A stretch of DNA of 64,000 nucleotides from Thermomonospora echinospora (lineage in GTDB: Bacteria > Actinomycetota > Actinomycetes > Streptosporangiales > Streptosporangiaceae), in NCBI RefSeq assembly GCF_900108175.1, contig NZ_FNVO01000023.1, positions 47,746-111,745 of the forward strand, given 5' to 3'. Of this stretch, positions 10,349 through 22,739 are shown in pieces (position 1 is the stretch's first letter; the number at the start of each line of letters is the position of its first letter). The position numbers and the translations under genes are program-made. The notes below the pieces were generated by a model that saw only the letters and a program-made list of their open reading frames with translations, made no database searches and had not been told where the DNA came from.

Positions 10349-11529
10349 TGCTGGCCCTGCGCGCCGTGCTGTCACGGATCTACAAGGGCGAGGTCAGCGC
10401 CGACATCGTCGGGCGTCCCCGGCTGTGGTACTCGCTGTCGGCACTGCTGCTGGTGTTCTCCATCGCCGGGCTGGTCGTGCGGGGCCTGTCCTTCGGCGTG
10501 GAGTTCACCGGCGGCTCGGTGTTCACCTTCAAGGCGCCGAACGCCTCGATCGAGCAGGTGCGGACCACGGTCGCCGAGGCCGGGCCGCACCAGGTGATCG
10601 TGCAGCAGACCAGCAGCGGCTGGCGGGTGACCACCGAGTCCCTGCCGTCGGCCGAGGTCGCCGAGGTGCAGCAGGCCGTCGGCGAGGAGTTCGGCCTCCC
10701 GGCCGGCCAGGTCAGCTCGCAGGTCATCGGCTCCACCTGGGGCGACGAGATCACCAAGAAGGCCTGGCAGGCGCTGGCGGTCTTCATGCTGCTGATCGTG
10801 CTGTACCTGTCGCTGGCCTTTGAGTGGCGGATGGCAGTGGCCGCCATGGTGGCGCTGGTGCACGACCTGGTGATCACCGCGGGCGTCTACGCCTGGTCGG
10901 GCTTCGAGGTCACTCCGGCCACCCTGCTGGGCTTCCTGACCATCCTGGGCTACTCGTTGTACGACGCGGTCGTGGTCTTCGACATGATCAAGGAGGTCAC
11001 CCGCGACCTGGGGAGCCCCGGCAAGCTGAAGACCTACAGCCAGGCCGCCAACGAGGCGCTCAACCATACGCTGGTGCGCTCGCTGAACACCTCCCTGGTG
11101 GCGATCCTGCCGGTGGCCTCGATCCTGTTCGTCGGCACGTTCCTGCTGGGCGCGGGGGCGCTGAAGGACCTGTCGCTGGCGTTGTTCGTCGGCATCGTCG
11201 TGGGGACCTACTCGTCCCTGTGCGTGGCCACGCCGCTGCTCGTCCAGCTCAAGGAGCGCGAGCCCCGCTACCGGGAGCTGCGCGAGCGGCTGCGCTCGCG
11301 GGAGGCCGGCGCCAAGCGGCGGGCCCGCAAGGCCGCCGTCCCGGCGGACCGTCCGGCCGCCGGGACGAAGGCCCCGGCCGCGGACCCGCCGGACGAGGAC
11401 GCCGGGCGCGCCGGGGACGGGTCGGCCGCGGCGGAGCCGGAGTCGTCCCGTAAGGTCAAGGTCGTCCAGACCGGACCGCGCCGCCAGCCCAGGCGCGGCA
11501 CCCGGCAGCAGCGGCGAACGGGAAGGTAG
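10348..11529 (+). CDS. secF: Protein translocase subunit SecF
   Basis: A 393-residue partner of SecD. It shows the first membrane segment, the GVEFTGGSVF segment of the P1-like domain, and the bundle of C-terminal membrane helices with YSLYDAVVVFDMIKEV, equivalent to the conserved D-x-x-V-x-x-D region of SecF. The last 90 residues are a basic and Ala/Pro-rich cytoplasmic tail. The start overlaps the secD stop (TGATG), so the two subunits are translationally coupled. Confidence 0.96.
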   Translation: MLALRAVLSRIYKGEVSADIVGRPRLWYSLSALLLVFSIAGLVVRGLSFGVEFTGGSVFTFKAPNASIEQVRTTVAEAGPHQVIVQQTSSGWRVTTESLPSAEVAEVQQAVGEEFGLPAGQVSSQVIGSTWGDEITKKAWQALAVFMLLIVLYLSLAFEWRMAVAAMVALVHDLVITAGVYAWSGFEVTPATLLGFLTILGYSLYDAVVVFDMIKEVTRDLGSPGKLKTYSQAANEALNHTLVRSLNTSLVAILPVASILFVGTFLLGAGALKDLSLALFVGIVVGTYSSLCVATPLLVQLKEREPRYRELRERLRSREAGAKRRARKAAVPADRPAAGTKAPAADPPDEDAGRAGDGSAAAEPESSRKVKVVQTGPRRQPRRGTRQQRRTGR

Positions 11530-11532
11530 TCG

Positions 11533-12060
11533 ATGATCGACCTCGGAAAGCTGATCGCCGAGCGGATCCGGGACGTGGCCGACTACCCCAAGCCCGGGGT
11601 GGTGTTCAAGGACATCACCCCGCTGCTGGCCGACCACGTGGCGTTCGCCGGGGTGGTCGATGCGATCGTCTCCCACCACGGCCGCGGCACCGTCGACAAG
11701 ATCGTCGGGATCGAGGCGCGCGGCTTCATCCTGGCCGCCCCGGTGGCCTACCACTTCGGCGCGGGGTTCGTCCCGGTGCGCAAAAAGGGAAAGCTGCCCG
11801 CGCGCGCCCACGAGCAGACCTATGATCTGGAGTACGGCACCGAGACGATCGAGATGCACGCCGACGCGCTGCGCCCCGGCGAGCGCGTGCTGATCGTTGA
11901 CGACGTGCTTGCCACCGGGGGCACCGCGCAGGCGGCCGCCGAACTGGTCCGGCGCGGCGGGGGCGAGGTGGTGGGCCTGTCGGTGCTGATGGAGCTGTCC
12001 TTCCTGAACGGGCGGGACAAGCTGGGGAATCTGGACGTTCACTCCCTGGTTACCGTGTAG
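11533..12060 (+). CDS. apt: Adenine phosphoribosyltransferase
   Basis: A 175-residue purine salvage enzyme that converts adenine and PRPP to AMP. The PRPP-binding signature VLIVDDVLATGGTA is intact, and the N-terminal DYPKPGVVFKDITPLL and GIEARGFILAAPVAY blocks are those of Apt. It starts three bases after the secF stop. In actinomycetes apt is regularly found between secDF and relA, as here, although the functional connection is unclear. Confidence 0.96.
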   Translation: MIDLGKLIAERIRDVADYPKPGVVFKDITPLLADHVAFAGVVDAIVSHHGRGTVDKIVGIEARGFILAAPVAYHFGAGFVPVRKKGKLPARAHEQTYDLEYGTETIEMHADALRPGERVLIVDDVLATGGTAQAAAELVRRGGGEVVGLSVLMELSFLNGRDKLGNLDVHSLVTV

Positions 12061-12207
12061 TACCGAAAAAGCCCGGTGGTTAGACTTGCCGGACCAGGGA
12101 AGGTGGCGATCCCGCCCCCAGGCGCCGGGCGATGAGGCCGGGCGGTCCGAGCGGGCAGACCCGTACGGATTCAGGCGACGCACAACCCGCGTTGATGAGG
12201 AGGCTGG

Positions 12208-14706
12208 GTGCCAGGTGAGGTGGTCTCGACCGACGCGGTAGCGGACGCCCTGCGGGCCCGCGCCGCCGAGCCCGAGCACGCGCGCCCGCAGGCCGCGCCG
12301 GCCGCGCCCGGTCCCGCATCCGGTCGTGGAACCGAGGACGGGGGCGAGCGGGGGACCCGCCCCGGCCCGGTCGCGTCCGCCGGAACGTCTCCCGGAACAC
12401 CCGCCCAGCCCCCGCAGACCCCGCCCTCGTCCCCGCCGGCTGCCCCGCCGTCGGCGGCCGTCATCCCACCGTCGGCAGCCCGCGTCCGGCGCCGGCTGGC
12501 CAGGCTGGGCGCACAGCGTGGTACCACCATGAATCCGGTACTCGAACCACTGATCAAGACCGTCCGCAACACCCATCCCAAGGCGGACCTGCGGCTCATC
12601 GAGCGGGCCTACGACGTCGCGGCGCACTACCACCGCGACCAGAAACGCAAGAGCGGCGACCCGTACATCACCCATCCGCTGGCGGTCACCACCATCCTGG
12701 CCGAACTCGGCATGAACACCGAGACGCTGTGCGCCGCGCTGCTGCACGACACCGTCGAGGACACCGAGTACACCCTGGAGGAGCTGCGCGACGACTTCGG
12801 CGAGGAGATCGCCGCGCTGGTCGACGGGGTCACCAAGCTCGACAAGGTCAAGTACGGCGACGCCGCCGAGGCCGAGACCGTCCGCAAGATGGTCGTGGCG
12901 ATGGCCCGCGACATCCGGGTCCTGGTGATCAAGCTCGCCGACCGGCTGCACAACATGCGCACCCTGCGCTACATGCCCCGGCACAAGCAGGAGAAGAAGG
13001 CCCGCGAGACGCTGGAGGTCTTCGCCCCGCTGGCGCACCGGCTCGGGATGAACACGCTGAAGTGGGAGCTGGAGGACCTGGCGTTCGCCACCCTGTACCC
13101 CAAGCGGTTCGACGAGATCGCCCGGCTGGTGTCCGAGCGGGCCCCGCGCCGCGACGTCTACCTGCAGGAAGTGATCGAGAAGGTCTCCGCCGACCTGCGC
13201 GAGGCCAAGATCAAGGCCAGTGTGACCGGCCGGCCCAAGCACTACTACTCGATCTACCAGAAGATGATCGCCCGCGACGTGGGCTTCGACGACATCTACG
13301 ACCTGGTGGGCATCCGGGTGCTGGTGGACTCGGTGCGCGACTGCTACGCCGCCCTCGGCTCGATCCACGCGCGGTGGAACCCGGTCCCCGGCCGGTTCAA
13401 GGACTACATCGCGATGCCCAAGTTCAACATGTACCAGTCGCTGCACACCACCGTGATCGGCCCCGAGGGTAAGCCGGTGGAGCTGCAGATCCGCACCTGG
13501 GGCATGCACCGCCGGGCCGAGTACGGGGTCGCCGCGCACTGGAAGTACAAGGAGGAGACGGTCGGCGGGCGCAAGGCCGCCGACATGCAGTGGCTGCGGC
13601 AGCTACTGGACTGGCAGAAGGAGACCGCCGACCCGGCCGAGTTCCTGGAGTCGCTGCGCTTTGACCTGTCGGTGTCGGAGGTGTTCGTCTTCACCCCCAA
13701 GGGCGACGTGATCGCGCTGCCGCAGGGCGCCACCCCGGTCGACTTCGCCTACGCCATCCACACCGAGGTCGGCCACCGATGTATCGGCGCCCGGGTCAAC
13801 GGGCGGCTGGTGCCGCTGGAGTCCACCCTTGACAACGGGGACTCGGTGGAGGTCTTCACCTCCAAGTCGCCGGACGCCGGGCCCAGCCGCGACTGGCTGA
13901 ACTTCGTCAAGAGCGCCCGCGCCCGCAACAAGATCAAGCACTGGTTCACCAAGGAGCGCCGGGACACCGCGATCGAGGCCGGCAAGGACTCCATCGCCCG
14001 CGCCATGCGCAAGCAGAACATGCCGCTGCAGCGGATGATGTCCGGTGAGGCGCTGCTCGCGCTGGCCCGCGACATGCGTTATGCGGACGTGTCCGCGCTG
14101 TACGCGGCGGTCGGCGAAGGGCACATTTCCGCCCAGTCCGTGGTGCAGAAACTGGTGGAGGCCCTCGGCGGCGTGGAGAGCGCCGAGGAGGACATGGCCG
14201 AGGTCGCGCTGCCGACCCGCCGTAAGAGCCGCACCCGCCCGGCCGGCGACCCTGGCGTGGTGGTGGCCGGCGACCCGGACGTGTGGGTCCGGCTGTCGCG
14301 CTGCTGCACCCCGGTGCCCGGCGACGACATCGTCGGCTTCGTCACCCGCGGCCACGGCGTCTCGGTGCACCGCGAGGACTGCGCCAACGTCGCCGACCTG
14401 CGCAACGAGCCGGACCGGCTGATCGACGTGAAGTGGTCGCCCAGCGAGGACTCGGTGTTCCTGGTGGCCATCCAGGTGGAGGCCCTCGACCGGCCCCGGC
14501 TGCTGTCGGACGTCACCCGGGTGCTGTCGGACCAGCACGTCAACATCCTGTCGGCCTCGGTCACCACCACCCGGGACCGGGTCGCGGTCAGCCGCTTCAC
14601 CTTCGAGATGGGCGACCCCAAGCATCTGGGGCACGTGCTCAAGGCCGTCCGCTCCGTGGACGGCGTCTACGACGTCTACCGGGTGACCAGCGGCGCCGCC
14701 CGGTGA
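12208..14706 (+). CDS. relA: Bifunctional (p)ppGpp synthetase/hydrolase Rel
   Basis: An 832-residue Rel/Spo homologue. The first 105 or so residues are a disordered Ala/Pro-rich extension. The HD hydrolase domain includes [17 protein letters not shown] near residue 178, with the His-Asp pair intact. The synthetase domain begins near residue 340 ([12 protein letters not shown]), TGS is at about 491-550 and ACT at 750-832. Both active sites look intact, so the protein should make and degrade (p)ppGpp according to ribosome state. GTG start with GAGGAGG four bases upstream. The stop overlaps the next gene by four bases. Confidence 0.97.
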   Translation: MPGEVVSTDAVADALRARAAEPEHARPQAAPAAPGPASGRGTEDGGERGTRPGPVASAGTSPGTPAQPPQTPPSSPPAAPPSAAVIPPSAARVRRRLARLGAQRGTTMNPVLEPLIKTVRNTHPKADLRLIERAYDVAAHYHRDQKRKSGDPYITHPLAVTTILAELGMNTETLCAALLHDTVEDTEYTLEELRDDFGEEIAALVDGVTKLDKVKYGDAAEAETVRKMVVAMARDIRVLVIKLADRLHNMRTLRYMPRHKQEKKARETLEVFAPLAHRLGMNTLKWELEDLAFATLYPKRFDEIARLVSERAPRRDVYLQEVIEKVSADLREAKIKASVTGRPKHYYSIYQKMIARDVGFDDIYDLVGIRVLVDSVRDCYAALGSIHARWNPVPGRFKDYIAMPKFNMYQSLHTTVIGPEGKPVELQIRTWGMHRRAEYGVAAHWKYKEETVGGRKAADMQWLRQLLDWQKETADPAEFLESLRFDLSVSEVFVFTPKGDVIALPQGATPVDFAYAIHTEVGHRCIGARVNGRLVPLESTLDNGDSVEVFTSKSPDAGPSRDWLNFVKSARARNKIKHWFTKERRDTAIEAGKDSIARAMRKQNMPLQRMMSGEALLALARDMRYADVSALYAAVGEGHISAQSVVQKLVEALGGVESAEEDMAEVALPTRRKSRTRPAGDPGVVVAGDPDVWVRLSRCCTPVPGDDIVGFVTRGHGVSVHREDCANVADLRNEPDRLIDVKWSPSEDSVFLVAIQVEALDRPRLLSDVTRVLSDQHVNILSASVTTTRDRVAVSRFTFEMGDPKHLGHVLKAVRSVDGVYDVYRVTSGAAR

Positions 14707-15908
14707 GACGCGGGCTCGTCTGGGGTTGCTGGCTGGCGACCCGGATCGTCGGCCTGCTGATCATCCTCGACCGGTTCCCGTACCCGCGGCGCGGCGAGAT
14801 CCTCGGTGACCCGGCCATCTACGAGGAGTGGAGCCGGATCCTGGCCGGGGGCGCCTTCCCCGAGGGGGACGTCCGCTGGCAGTATCCGCCGCTGGCCGCC
14901 CCTGTGATGCTGCTGCCGCGCTGGCTCGGGGGGACCTACACCACCACGTTCGCGCTGGTGGCCCTGGCCGCCGACCTGCTCATCATGTGGCTGCTGACCC
15001 GTTCCGGGCGGCCGCTCGCCGGCGCCTGGGTCTGGACGGCGGGTCTGGTGCTGCTGGGGCCGATGAGCTATGTGCGCTACGACCTGGTCGTCACGGTCGC
15101 GGCGGTGGCGGCGCTGCTGATGCTGGCCCGCCACCGGATCTTCGGGGTGCTGGCCGCTGTGGGTGCCCTGCTGAAGGCGTGGCCGGTGCTGCTGCTGGCG
15201 GCCCTGCCCCGCAGCCGCCGGGGCGCCGAGGCGGCGGCGGCCTTCGCGGTGACGTGCGGCGCGGTCCTGCTGGTGTTCGGGCTGGCGCAGGGCCGTGCCC
15301 CGTGGGAGTTCCTGGACGCCCAGGTGTCGCGTGGGCTGGAGTGCGAGGCGGTGGCCGCCACCCCGTTCATGATCGCCCGCTTGTCGTCCTGGGACGGCAC
15401 GATCGTCTACCAGTACGGGTCGATGGAGCTGGTCGGGCCGGGTGTCGAGCGGGCGGCCGCGCTGTTGCCGCCGCTGACGGTCGCCGCGCTGCTGGTCGTG
15501 GCCGTGCTGGCCTGGCGCGGCGCCGGACGGGGCTGGAACGTTGCCTGGGGCTGCGACGTGGCGTTCGCAGCGGTGCTGGCGGCGGTCGCCACCAGCCGGG
15601 TGCTGTCCCCGCAGTACCTGCTGTGGCTGCTGGGCCTGGCCGCGGTCTGCCTGGCCCACCGGGGCTCCCGCCAGCGCCCGGCGGTGCCGCTGATCCTGGC
15701 GGCCACCGCCCTCAGCCAGTTCCTCTACCCGCTGAACTGGCCCGACCTGATGGCCGCCCAGCCCCTGGAGACCTGGATCCTGGCCGTCCGCAACCTGCTG
15801 GTCCTGGCGGCCACTGTCATCGCCGTCGCCCGGCTGCGCACCGGCCCGTCAAACGCCGGGCAGGACCCCGCCCCGTCTGTCACGGGCGCGGCCCTGCCGG
15901 CTAGGTGA
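14703..15908 (+). CDS. GT87-like polytopic membrane glycosyltransferase
   Basis: A 401-residue integral membrane protein with about nine to ten hydrophobic segments. Early loop residues [13 protein letters not shown] and [17 protein letters not shown] look like the DUF2029/GT87 family of polyprenyl-phosphomannose-dependent mannosyltransferases. [14 protein letters not shown] near residue 305 is also typical. The GTG start overlaps the relA stop (GTGA). Substrate cannot be predicted; cell-envelope glycan assembly is an inference from the family. Confidence 0.75.
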   Translation: MRRGLVWGCWLATRIVGLLIILDRFPYPRRGEILGDPAIYEEWSRILAGGAFPEGDVRWQYPPLAAPVMLLPRWLGGTYTTTFALVALAADLLIMWLLTRSGRPLAGAWVWTAGLVLLGPMSYVRYDLVVTVAAVAALLMLARHRIFGVLAAVGALLKAWPVLLLAALPRSRRGAEAAAAFAVTCGAVLLVFGLAQGRAPWEFLDAQVSRGLECEAVAATPFMIARLSSWDGTIVYQYGSMELVGPGVERAAALLPPLTVAALLVVAVLAWRGAGRGWNVAWGCDVAFAAVLAAVATSRVLSPQYLLWLLGLAAVCLAHRGSRQRPAVPLILAATALSQFLYPLNWPDLMAAQPLETWILAVRNLLVLAATVIAVARLRTGPSNAGQDPAPSVTGAALPAR

Positions 15909-15941
15909 GACTCAGCGGCTCTGCCGACCGGGGGAGAACCC

Positions 15942-17183
15942 TCAGGAGAACTCCGCAAGGGTGCGCTCGGCCTCTTCCAGCCAGGCGCGGCGGGCGGCCA
16001 GCGCCTCCTCGGCATCCTTGGCGTCCTTGTCGCGACCGGCGTCCCGGGCCTTGGCCAGCCGCTTCTCCAACTGCTCGATGGAGGAGCGCAGCTGGCCGAC
16101 GGTGGCCTCGGCGCGGGCGCGGGCCTCGGGGTTGGTGCGCCGCCACTCGGCCTCCTCGGCGGCCCGGACGGCGTCCTCGATCTTGCGGAGCCGTCCCTCC
16201 AGCCGGTCGCGGGAGTCGCGCGGCACCGGGCCGGCTGCCTCCCAGCGCTCCTGGATGGAGCGCAGCGCCTGGCGGGCATGGCGGACGTCACGGACCGGCA
16301 GCAGCCGCTCGGCCTCGGTGAGGATGTGCTCCTTGACCTCGGCGTTGCCGCGCAGCTCGTGGTCGCGTTCGGCGTAGGCGGCGGCACGGGCGGCGAAGAA
16401 GGTGTCCTGGGCCCCCTTGAAGCGGGCCCACAGCTCCTCCTCAGTGTCCCTGCCGGCCCGGCCGGCCGACTTCCAGCGGCGCATCAGGTCCCGGTAGGCG
16501 GCGGCGGTCTCGCTCCAGTCGGTGGAGCCGGACATCGCCTCGGCCTCGACGACCAGCCGCTCCTTTTCCACGCGGGCCTGCTCGCGCTGGTCCTCCAGCG
16601 TCGCGAAGTAGGCCTTGCGGCGCTTGGTGAAGGCGTTGCGGGCGGCCGACAGCCGCTTCCACAGCGCGGTCTCGGTCGGCCGGTCGATACGGTCGGCGGC
16701 CTTCCACTCCTCCACCAGCTGGCGCAGCCGCTCACCGCCGTTCTTCCAGTGGGTCTCCTCGGCGGCGATCCGCTCGGCCTCGGCGACGATGCGCTCCTTG
16801 ACCTCGCGGGCCTCGTGGCGGGCGTGCTCGCGCTGGGCCCGCACCTCCTCGCGCCGCTTGCCCACCAGCTCGCCGAGACTGTCCAGCCGGCGGGCCAGCG
16901 CGTCCAGGTCGCCGACGGCGTGCGCGTCGGTGACCGACTCGCGTAGCCGCGCGATGCTCTGCTCGGCCTGGGCGGGCGCCAGGTCGGTGGTACGCACCCG
17001 CTGCTCCAGCAGCTCGATCTCGGTGACCAGCGCCTCGTACTTGCGCTTGAAGTAGGCCAGGGCCTCCTCCGGGGCACCGGCCTGCCAGGAACCGACGACC
17101 CGTTCGCCGCCGTCGGCCGTCTTCACGTAGACCGTGCCGTCTTCGTCAACACGACCGTGGGGATCGGTGGCGCTGGACACCAT
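15942..17183 (-). CDS. DUF349 coiled-coil protein
   Basis: A 413-residue soluble protein built almost entirely of charged alpha helix. It contains repeated DUF349 units, recognisable from W-x3-GR/W-K-A blocks such as LVEEWKAADRIDRPTETALWKR, ALWKRLSAARNAFTKRRKAYF and RRWKSAGRAGRDTEEELWARF. The N-terminal 60 residues form a small beta-rich domain. ATG 17183 has only two bases after GGGAGG, so the adjacent GTG at 17180 may be the real start. The function of the family is not established. It is transcribed opposite to relA and converges with the GT87 gene. Confidence 0.85.
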   Translation of the reverse strand: MVSSATDPHGRVDEDGTVYVKTADGGERVVGSWQAGAPEEALAYFKRKYEALVTEIELLEQRVRTTDLAPAQAEQSIARLRESVTDAHAVGDLDALARRLDSLGELVGKRREEVRAQREHARHEAREVKERIVAEAERIAAEETHWKNGGERLRQLVEEWKAADRIDRPTETALWKRLSAARNAFTKRRKAYFATLEDQREQARVEKERLVVEAEAMSGSTDWSETAAAYRDLMRRWKSAGRAGRDTEEELWARFKGAQDTFFAARAAAYAERDHELRGNAEVKEHILTEAERLLPVRDVRHARQALRSIQERWEAAGPVPRDSRDRLEGRLRKIEDAVRAAEEAEWRRTNPEARARAEATVGQLRSSIEQLEKRLAKARDAGRDKDAKDAEEALAARRAWLEEAERTLAEFS

Positions 17184-17250
17184 TGCCTCCCATCATGGTC
17201 CGGCCTTCTTACCTTATGGCCGGACCTTCCAAACCATAGCCGTCAGGGCG

Positions 17251-18045
17251 CTATTGCGCCGCTACCCCGGCATTGGCCACCTTCTCGATGACGTCCATCC
17301 CCGATGAGATCTTTCCGAAGATCGTATAGTCGGGTTCCAGCTGCGAGTCCCCGTAGACGATGAAGAACTGGCTGCCGTTGGTGTCCGGGCCGCTGTTGGC
17401 CATGGCCAGCACGCCCTTGGTGTACTTGGCGCCCTTGGTGTTCTCGTTGGCGAAGCTGTACCCGGGGCCGCCCATGCCGGTGCCGGTCGGGTCGCCGCAC
17501 TGCAGCACCTTCAGGCTGTCGCTGGTGGTCAGCCGGTGGCACTTGGTCTTGTCGAAGAACTTCTTGCCCGCCAGGAAGGCGAAGGAGTTGGTGGTGCACG
17601 GCGCCTTGGCGGCGTCCAACTCCACCCCGACGTCGCCGAGGTTGGTCTTGATCGTCGCCTTCACCGTGCCGGTGTGGGCGGCGGTGGCCGGGGGCTTGCC
17701 CAGGTCCTTGGGGGGGTCCTGGTCGTTGTCGGACTTGGGGTACTCGCACTTGGCGGTGCCGCCGCCCGGGGCGGTCTTGACGTCCACCCGCTGCAGCGAG
17801 ATCTCCTGCTTGGGCGCCCCGTCCTGCGGCGGGGGGCTCGGCGAGGCGTCGGCGCTGGCCTTGGGCTCCTCGTCGCCGCCAACCAGCGCGACGATGCCCG
17901 CGCCGCCGCCGGCGATCACCGCCACGCCCACCACCGCGCCGATGATCTGGACCCGGCGCGCCCGCCTGGCCTCGGCCGCCCTGCGCGCCTGCTGACGCTC
18001 ATAGCGCTGCCGAGCCAACTGCTTCTTGCGGTCTTTCCCCGCCAC
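17251..18045 (-). CDS. Membrane-anchored cyclophilin-type peptidyl-prolyl isomerase
   Basis: A 264-residue protein: basic cytoplasmic N-terminus, one membrane segment (about 33-55), a Ser/Pro linker, then a cyclophilin domain. The catalytic CHRL (Arg), the GDPTGTGMGGPGYSFANE block and NGSQFFIVYGD are present. It probably speeds proline isomerisation of proteins outside the membrane. The protein stops right after KVANAGVAAQ, whereas typical members carry about 15 more residues forming the last strand; the stop falls in a small GC palindrome. The gene commonly sits next to relA/hisS in actinomycetes. Confidence 0.9.
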   Translation of the reverse strand: MAGKDRKKQLARQRYERQQARRAAEARRARRVQIIGAVVGVAVIAGGGAGIVALVGGDEEPKASADASPSPPPQDGAPKQEISLQRVDVKTAPGGGTAKCEYPKSDNDQDPPKDLGKPPATAAHTGTVKATIKTNLGDVGVELDAAKAPCTTNSFAFLAGKKFFDKTKCHRLTTSDSLKVLQCGDPTGTGMGGPGYSFANENTKGAKYTKGVLAMANSGPDTNGSQFFIVYGDSQLEPDYTIFGKISSGMDVIEKVANAGVAAQ

Positions 18046-18287
18046 GCGTGTCCTCCTCGCGGTGCCCCGCTACTGATCAGGAAACGTGCTGCGCATGGTA
18101 CCGGCCGGACGGGGGTGGCCGCGCCCGCCATGGGACGTTCCTCCCGTCGTCCTCCCGCCGCCCTTGCGTCGCGGGCGGCGACACGACGGCCCGGCATCTC
18201 GTTCGCGATGGCCGTGGCCGCGCCGGTACGCTCGAAGCGCCGCTTGAGTTCCTGAACGGCTTGTCGAATCTGCAGGAGAGGACGACC

Positions 18288-18983
18288 GTGCTCGTCGCAG
18301 GGTTCCCCGCTGGATCATTCGCCGCGAACTGCTATCTCGTGGCGCCCGCCGCGGGCGAGGAATGCGTGATCATCGATCCGGGCCAGGACGCCGAGGCCGG
18401 GATCGAGGAGGTCGTCCGCGAGCACCGGCTCAAGCCGGTCGCCGTGATCGCCACCCACGGCCATCTCGACCACATCTGGTCGGTGGCCCCGGTGTGCGGC
18501 GCCAGGAACGTCCCGGCCTACATCCATCCGGCCGACCGCGACCTGCTCACCGACCCCGGCAAGGGCCTTGGCCTGGGCGCCGGGCAGCAGCTGTTCGGGG
18601 GACTGGAGCTCAGCGAGCCCGACGACGTGCGTGAGCTGTCGGACGGCGCGGTGCTGGAGTTGGCCGGGCTGCGGTTCACCGTCGATCACGCGCCGGGCCA
18701 TACGCCCGGGTCGGTGACGTTCCGGACGCCGGCGACCGAGGAGATTCCCGAGGTGATGTTCACCGGGGACCTGCTGTTTGCCGGTTCGATCGGCCGCACC
18801 GACCTGCCGGGTGGATCGTACGAGCAGATCCTGGCCAGCCTGGCGCGGGTGTGCCTGCCGCTGGCCGACGAGACCGTCGTCCTGCCCGGCCACGGGGAGC
18901 AGACCACCATCGGTCGCGAGCGCGCCGTCAATCCGTTCCTGGCGGACCTGACGCCCGCGGACGGGCCCAGCAAGGGATTTTGA
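18288..18983 (+). CDS. Metallo-beta-lactamase-fold hydrolase (glyoxalase II-like)
   Basis: A 231-residue enzyme with the metal-binding THGHLDH motif near residue 55, a distal His in DHAPGHTPGSV, the bridging Asp in FTGDLLFAGSIGR and the last His in PGHGEQTTIGRE. This set fits the glyoxalase II/YcbL branch, which hydrolyses thioesters. GTG 18288 was chosen because AGGAGAGGA ends five bases upstream; the upstream frame lacks family similarity. It is followed nine bases later by hisS, a conserved actinobacterial pairing. Physiological substrate is unknown. Confidence 0.88.
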   Translation: MLVAGFPAGSFAANCYLVAPAAGEECVIIDPGQDAEAGIEEVVREHRLKPVAVIATHGHLDHIWSVAPVCGARNVPAYIHPADRDLLTDPGKGLGLGAGQQLFGGLELSEPDDVRELSDGAVLELAGLRFTVDHAPGHTPGSVTFRTPATEEIPEVMFTGDLLFAGSIGRTDLPGGSYEQILASLARVCLPLADETVVLPGHGEQTTIGRERAVNPFLADLTPADGPSKGF

Positions 18984-18992
18984 CTACAGACC

Positions 18993-20254
18993 ATGAGTTC
19001 AAGCTTTCAGGCCCCCAAGGGGGTCAGTGAATACGTGCCGCCGCGTGCGGAGCTGCTGCGCAGCGCCCGCGAGGCGTTCGCCGAGCAGGCCCGGCTGGCC
19101 GGGTACGGCTATGTGGAGTTGGCCGTCTTCGAGGACACCCAGCTGTTCAAGCGCGGGGTGGGCGAGTCCACCGACGTGGTGAGCAAGGAGATGTACACCT
19201 TCTCCGACCGCGGCGGCCGCTCCATCACGCTGCGCCCGGAGTTCACCGCCGGGGTGCTGCGCGCCGTGCTGGAGTACGGCCTGCACAAGCAGGGCCTGCC
19301 GGTCAAGGTGTGGACCACCGGCCCGGCGTTCCGCGCCGAGCGTCCCCAGCAGGGCCGCTACCGGCAGTTCTACCAGCTCGACCTGGAGGCCATCGGCAGC
19401 GAGGACCCCCAGGTCGACGCCGAGACCATCGCCATCGCCTGGAACTGGTACCGCAGCCTGGGCCTGACCCAGGTGCGGCTGCTGCTGAACTCGCTGGGCT
19501 GCCGCGAGTGCCGGCCCGCCTACCGGGTCCGGCTGCAGGAGTTCCTGCGCGGCCTGGACCTGGACGAGGCCACCAGCGCGCGCGTGGAGATCAACCCGCT
19601 GCGCGTCCTGGACGACAAGCGCCCCGAGGTGCGGGCCCTGGTCGCCGACGCGCCGCTGATGGCCGACCACCTGTGCGTCGCCTGCAAGGCCCACCACGAC
19701 CGGGTGCGCGAGCTGCTGGCCGATCTGGGCATCGCGTGGGAGGACGACCCCCGCCTGGTGCGCGGCCTGGACTACTACACCCGTACCACCTACGAGTTCG
19801 ACCACCCGCTGCTGGGCGCCCAGTCCGGCATCGGCGGCGGAGGCCGCTACGACGGCCTGTCGGAGGACATCGGCGGCCCGGCGCTGCCGGGCATCGGCTT
19901 CGGGCTGGGCCTGGACCGCACGCTGCTGGCCCTGGAGGCCGAGGGCGTGCAGCCGTCCGTCCCGTCCCGCTGCCAGGTGTTCGGGGTGCCGCTGGGCGAG
20001 GCCGCCGAGCGGCGGGTCTTCGCGCTGGTGGCCGAGCTGCGGGCGGCCGGGATCGCCGCCGACATGTCCTACGGGGGCAAGAGCCTCAAGGGCGCGATGA
20101 AGGGCGCCGACCGGTCCGGGGCGGCCTATGCCGTGATCGTCGGCGAGCGAGATATCGCCGCCGGATCCGCGCAGGTCAAGGATCTGGGGACCGGTGAGCA
20201 GAGCGCCGTTCCGCTCGCTGACATCACGGCAACACTGAAGGAGAGGCTCGCACC

Positions 20255-20258
<4 letters not shown>
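18993..20258 (+). CDS. hisS: Histidyl-tRNA synthetase
   Basis: A 421-residue class II synthetase that charges tRNA-His. Class II motif 2 appears in [20 protein letters not shown]. The histidine-specific [13 protein letters not shown] and the motif 3 region [13 protein letters not shown] are intact. The C-terminal anticodon-binding domain is complete. Starts nine bases after the upstream hydrolase and overlaps aspS by four bases (ATGA). Confidence 0.97.
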
Positions 20259-22012
<1,754 letters not shown>

Positions 22013-22028
22013 CCGGGTCGGGACCGAA

Positions 22029-22074
22029 CGCCGATGGCCTCGCCCCCGCGGCCGCGGGGGCGAGGCCATCGGCG
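22029..22074. terminator. 46-bp perfect palindrome, bidirectional terminator
   Basis: Two 22-base arms (22029-22050 and 22053-22074) are exact inverted copies around a central GC. It lies between the stops of aspS and the convergent DUF305 gene, nine bases from the latter, so it can end transcription from both sides. There is no T-run, as is usual for actinomycete terminators. Confidence 0.75.
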
Positions 22075-22082
22075 TGTGGCCC

Positions 22083-22739
22083 TCAGGCCGCTCCGCGCTC
22101 GCGGAGCATGGTGTTCATCAGGTCGACCTCCGAGCGCTGGCCCTGGACCATCGTGCGGGCCAGCCGTTCCACCTGCTTGTGGTCGGTGCGCGACAGGATG
22201 GCCTCGGCCATCGACACCCCGCCGCGATGGTGGGCGATCATCAGCTTGAGGAACAGCACCTCGGCGGCCCTGCCCTCGGCGTTCTCCAGCTCCTCCAGCT
22301 GCTCGCGGGTGGCCATCCCCGGCATCGTGGCGGCGGGACCCCCGCCGTGCCCACCGTGCCCGGACATCCACCGCATCGACCCGCCGGGGTCGACCTTCGG
22401 CGCCTCCCACTGGTCCAGCCAGGCGGTCATCATGCCGATCTGCGCGGACTGGGTGTTGATGATGTCGTAGGCCAGCAGCCGCACCGCCTCGTCCTCGGTG
22501 GCGTCGCGGACCAGGAACGACATCCGCACCGCCTGGGCGTGGTGGGTGCTCATGTCGCGGGCGAAACCGGCCTCGGGACTGTCGGGCCCCGGGCCGCCCG
22601 GACGCAGCACCGACACGGCGACCACGATCACCGCGACGACGGCCACCAGCGCCGCGAGGACGAGGGAGACCCGGCGTCCCCGCGGCGGCGCGGCCGCTGT
22701 GGCCTGGGTGGCCGCTGCGGCCTCGGTGGCCTCGGTCAA
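22083..22739 (-). CDS. DUF305 membrane-anchored four-helix protein
   Basis: A 218-residue protein with an N-terminal membrane segment (about 25-47) and an external domain. The two signature His blocks of DUF305 are present: DMSTHHAQAVRMSFL and LKLMIAHHRGGVSMAE. Between them lies a His/Gly/Met-rich loop, GHGGHGGG, that may bind metal. The family is ferritin-like and often found with copper-handling genes; metal binding here is an inference. The start is TTG, overlapping the DUF3105 stop as TTGA, with AAGGA six bases upstream. Confidence 0.88.
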   Translation of the reverse strand: MTEATEAAAATQATAAAPPRGRRVSLVLAALVAVVAVIVVAVSVLRPGGPGPDSPEAGFARDMSTHHAQAVRMSFLVRDATEDEAVRLLAYDIINTQSAQIGMMTAWLDQWEAPKVDPGGSMRWMSGHGGHGGGPAATMPGMATREQLEELENAEGRAAEVLFLKLMIAHHRGGVSMAEAILSRTDHKQVERLARTMVQGQRSEVDLMNTMLRERGAA

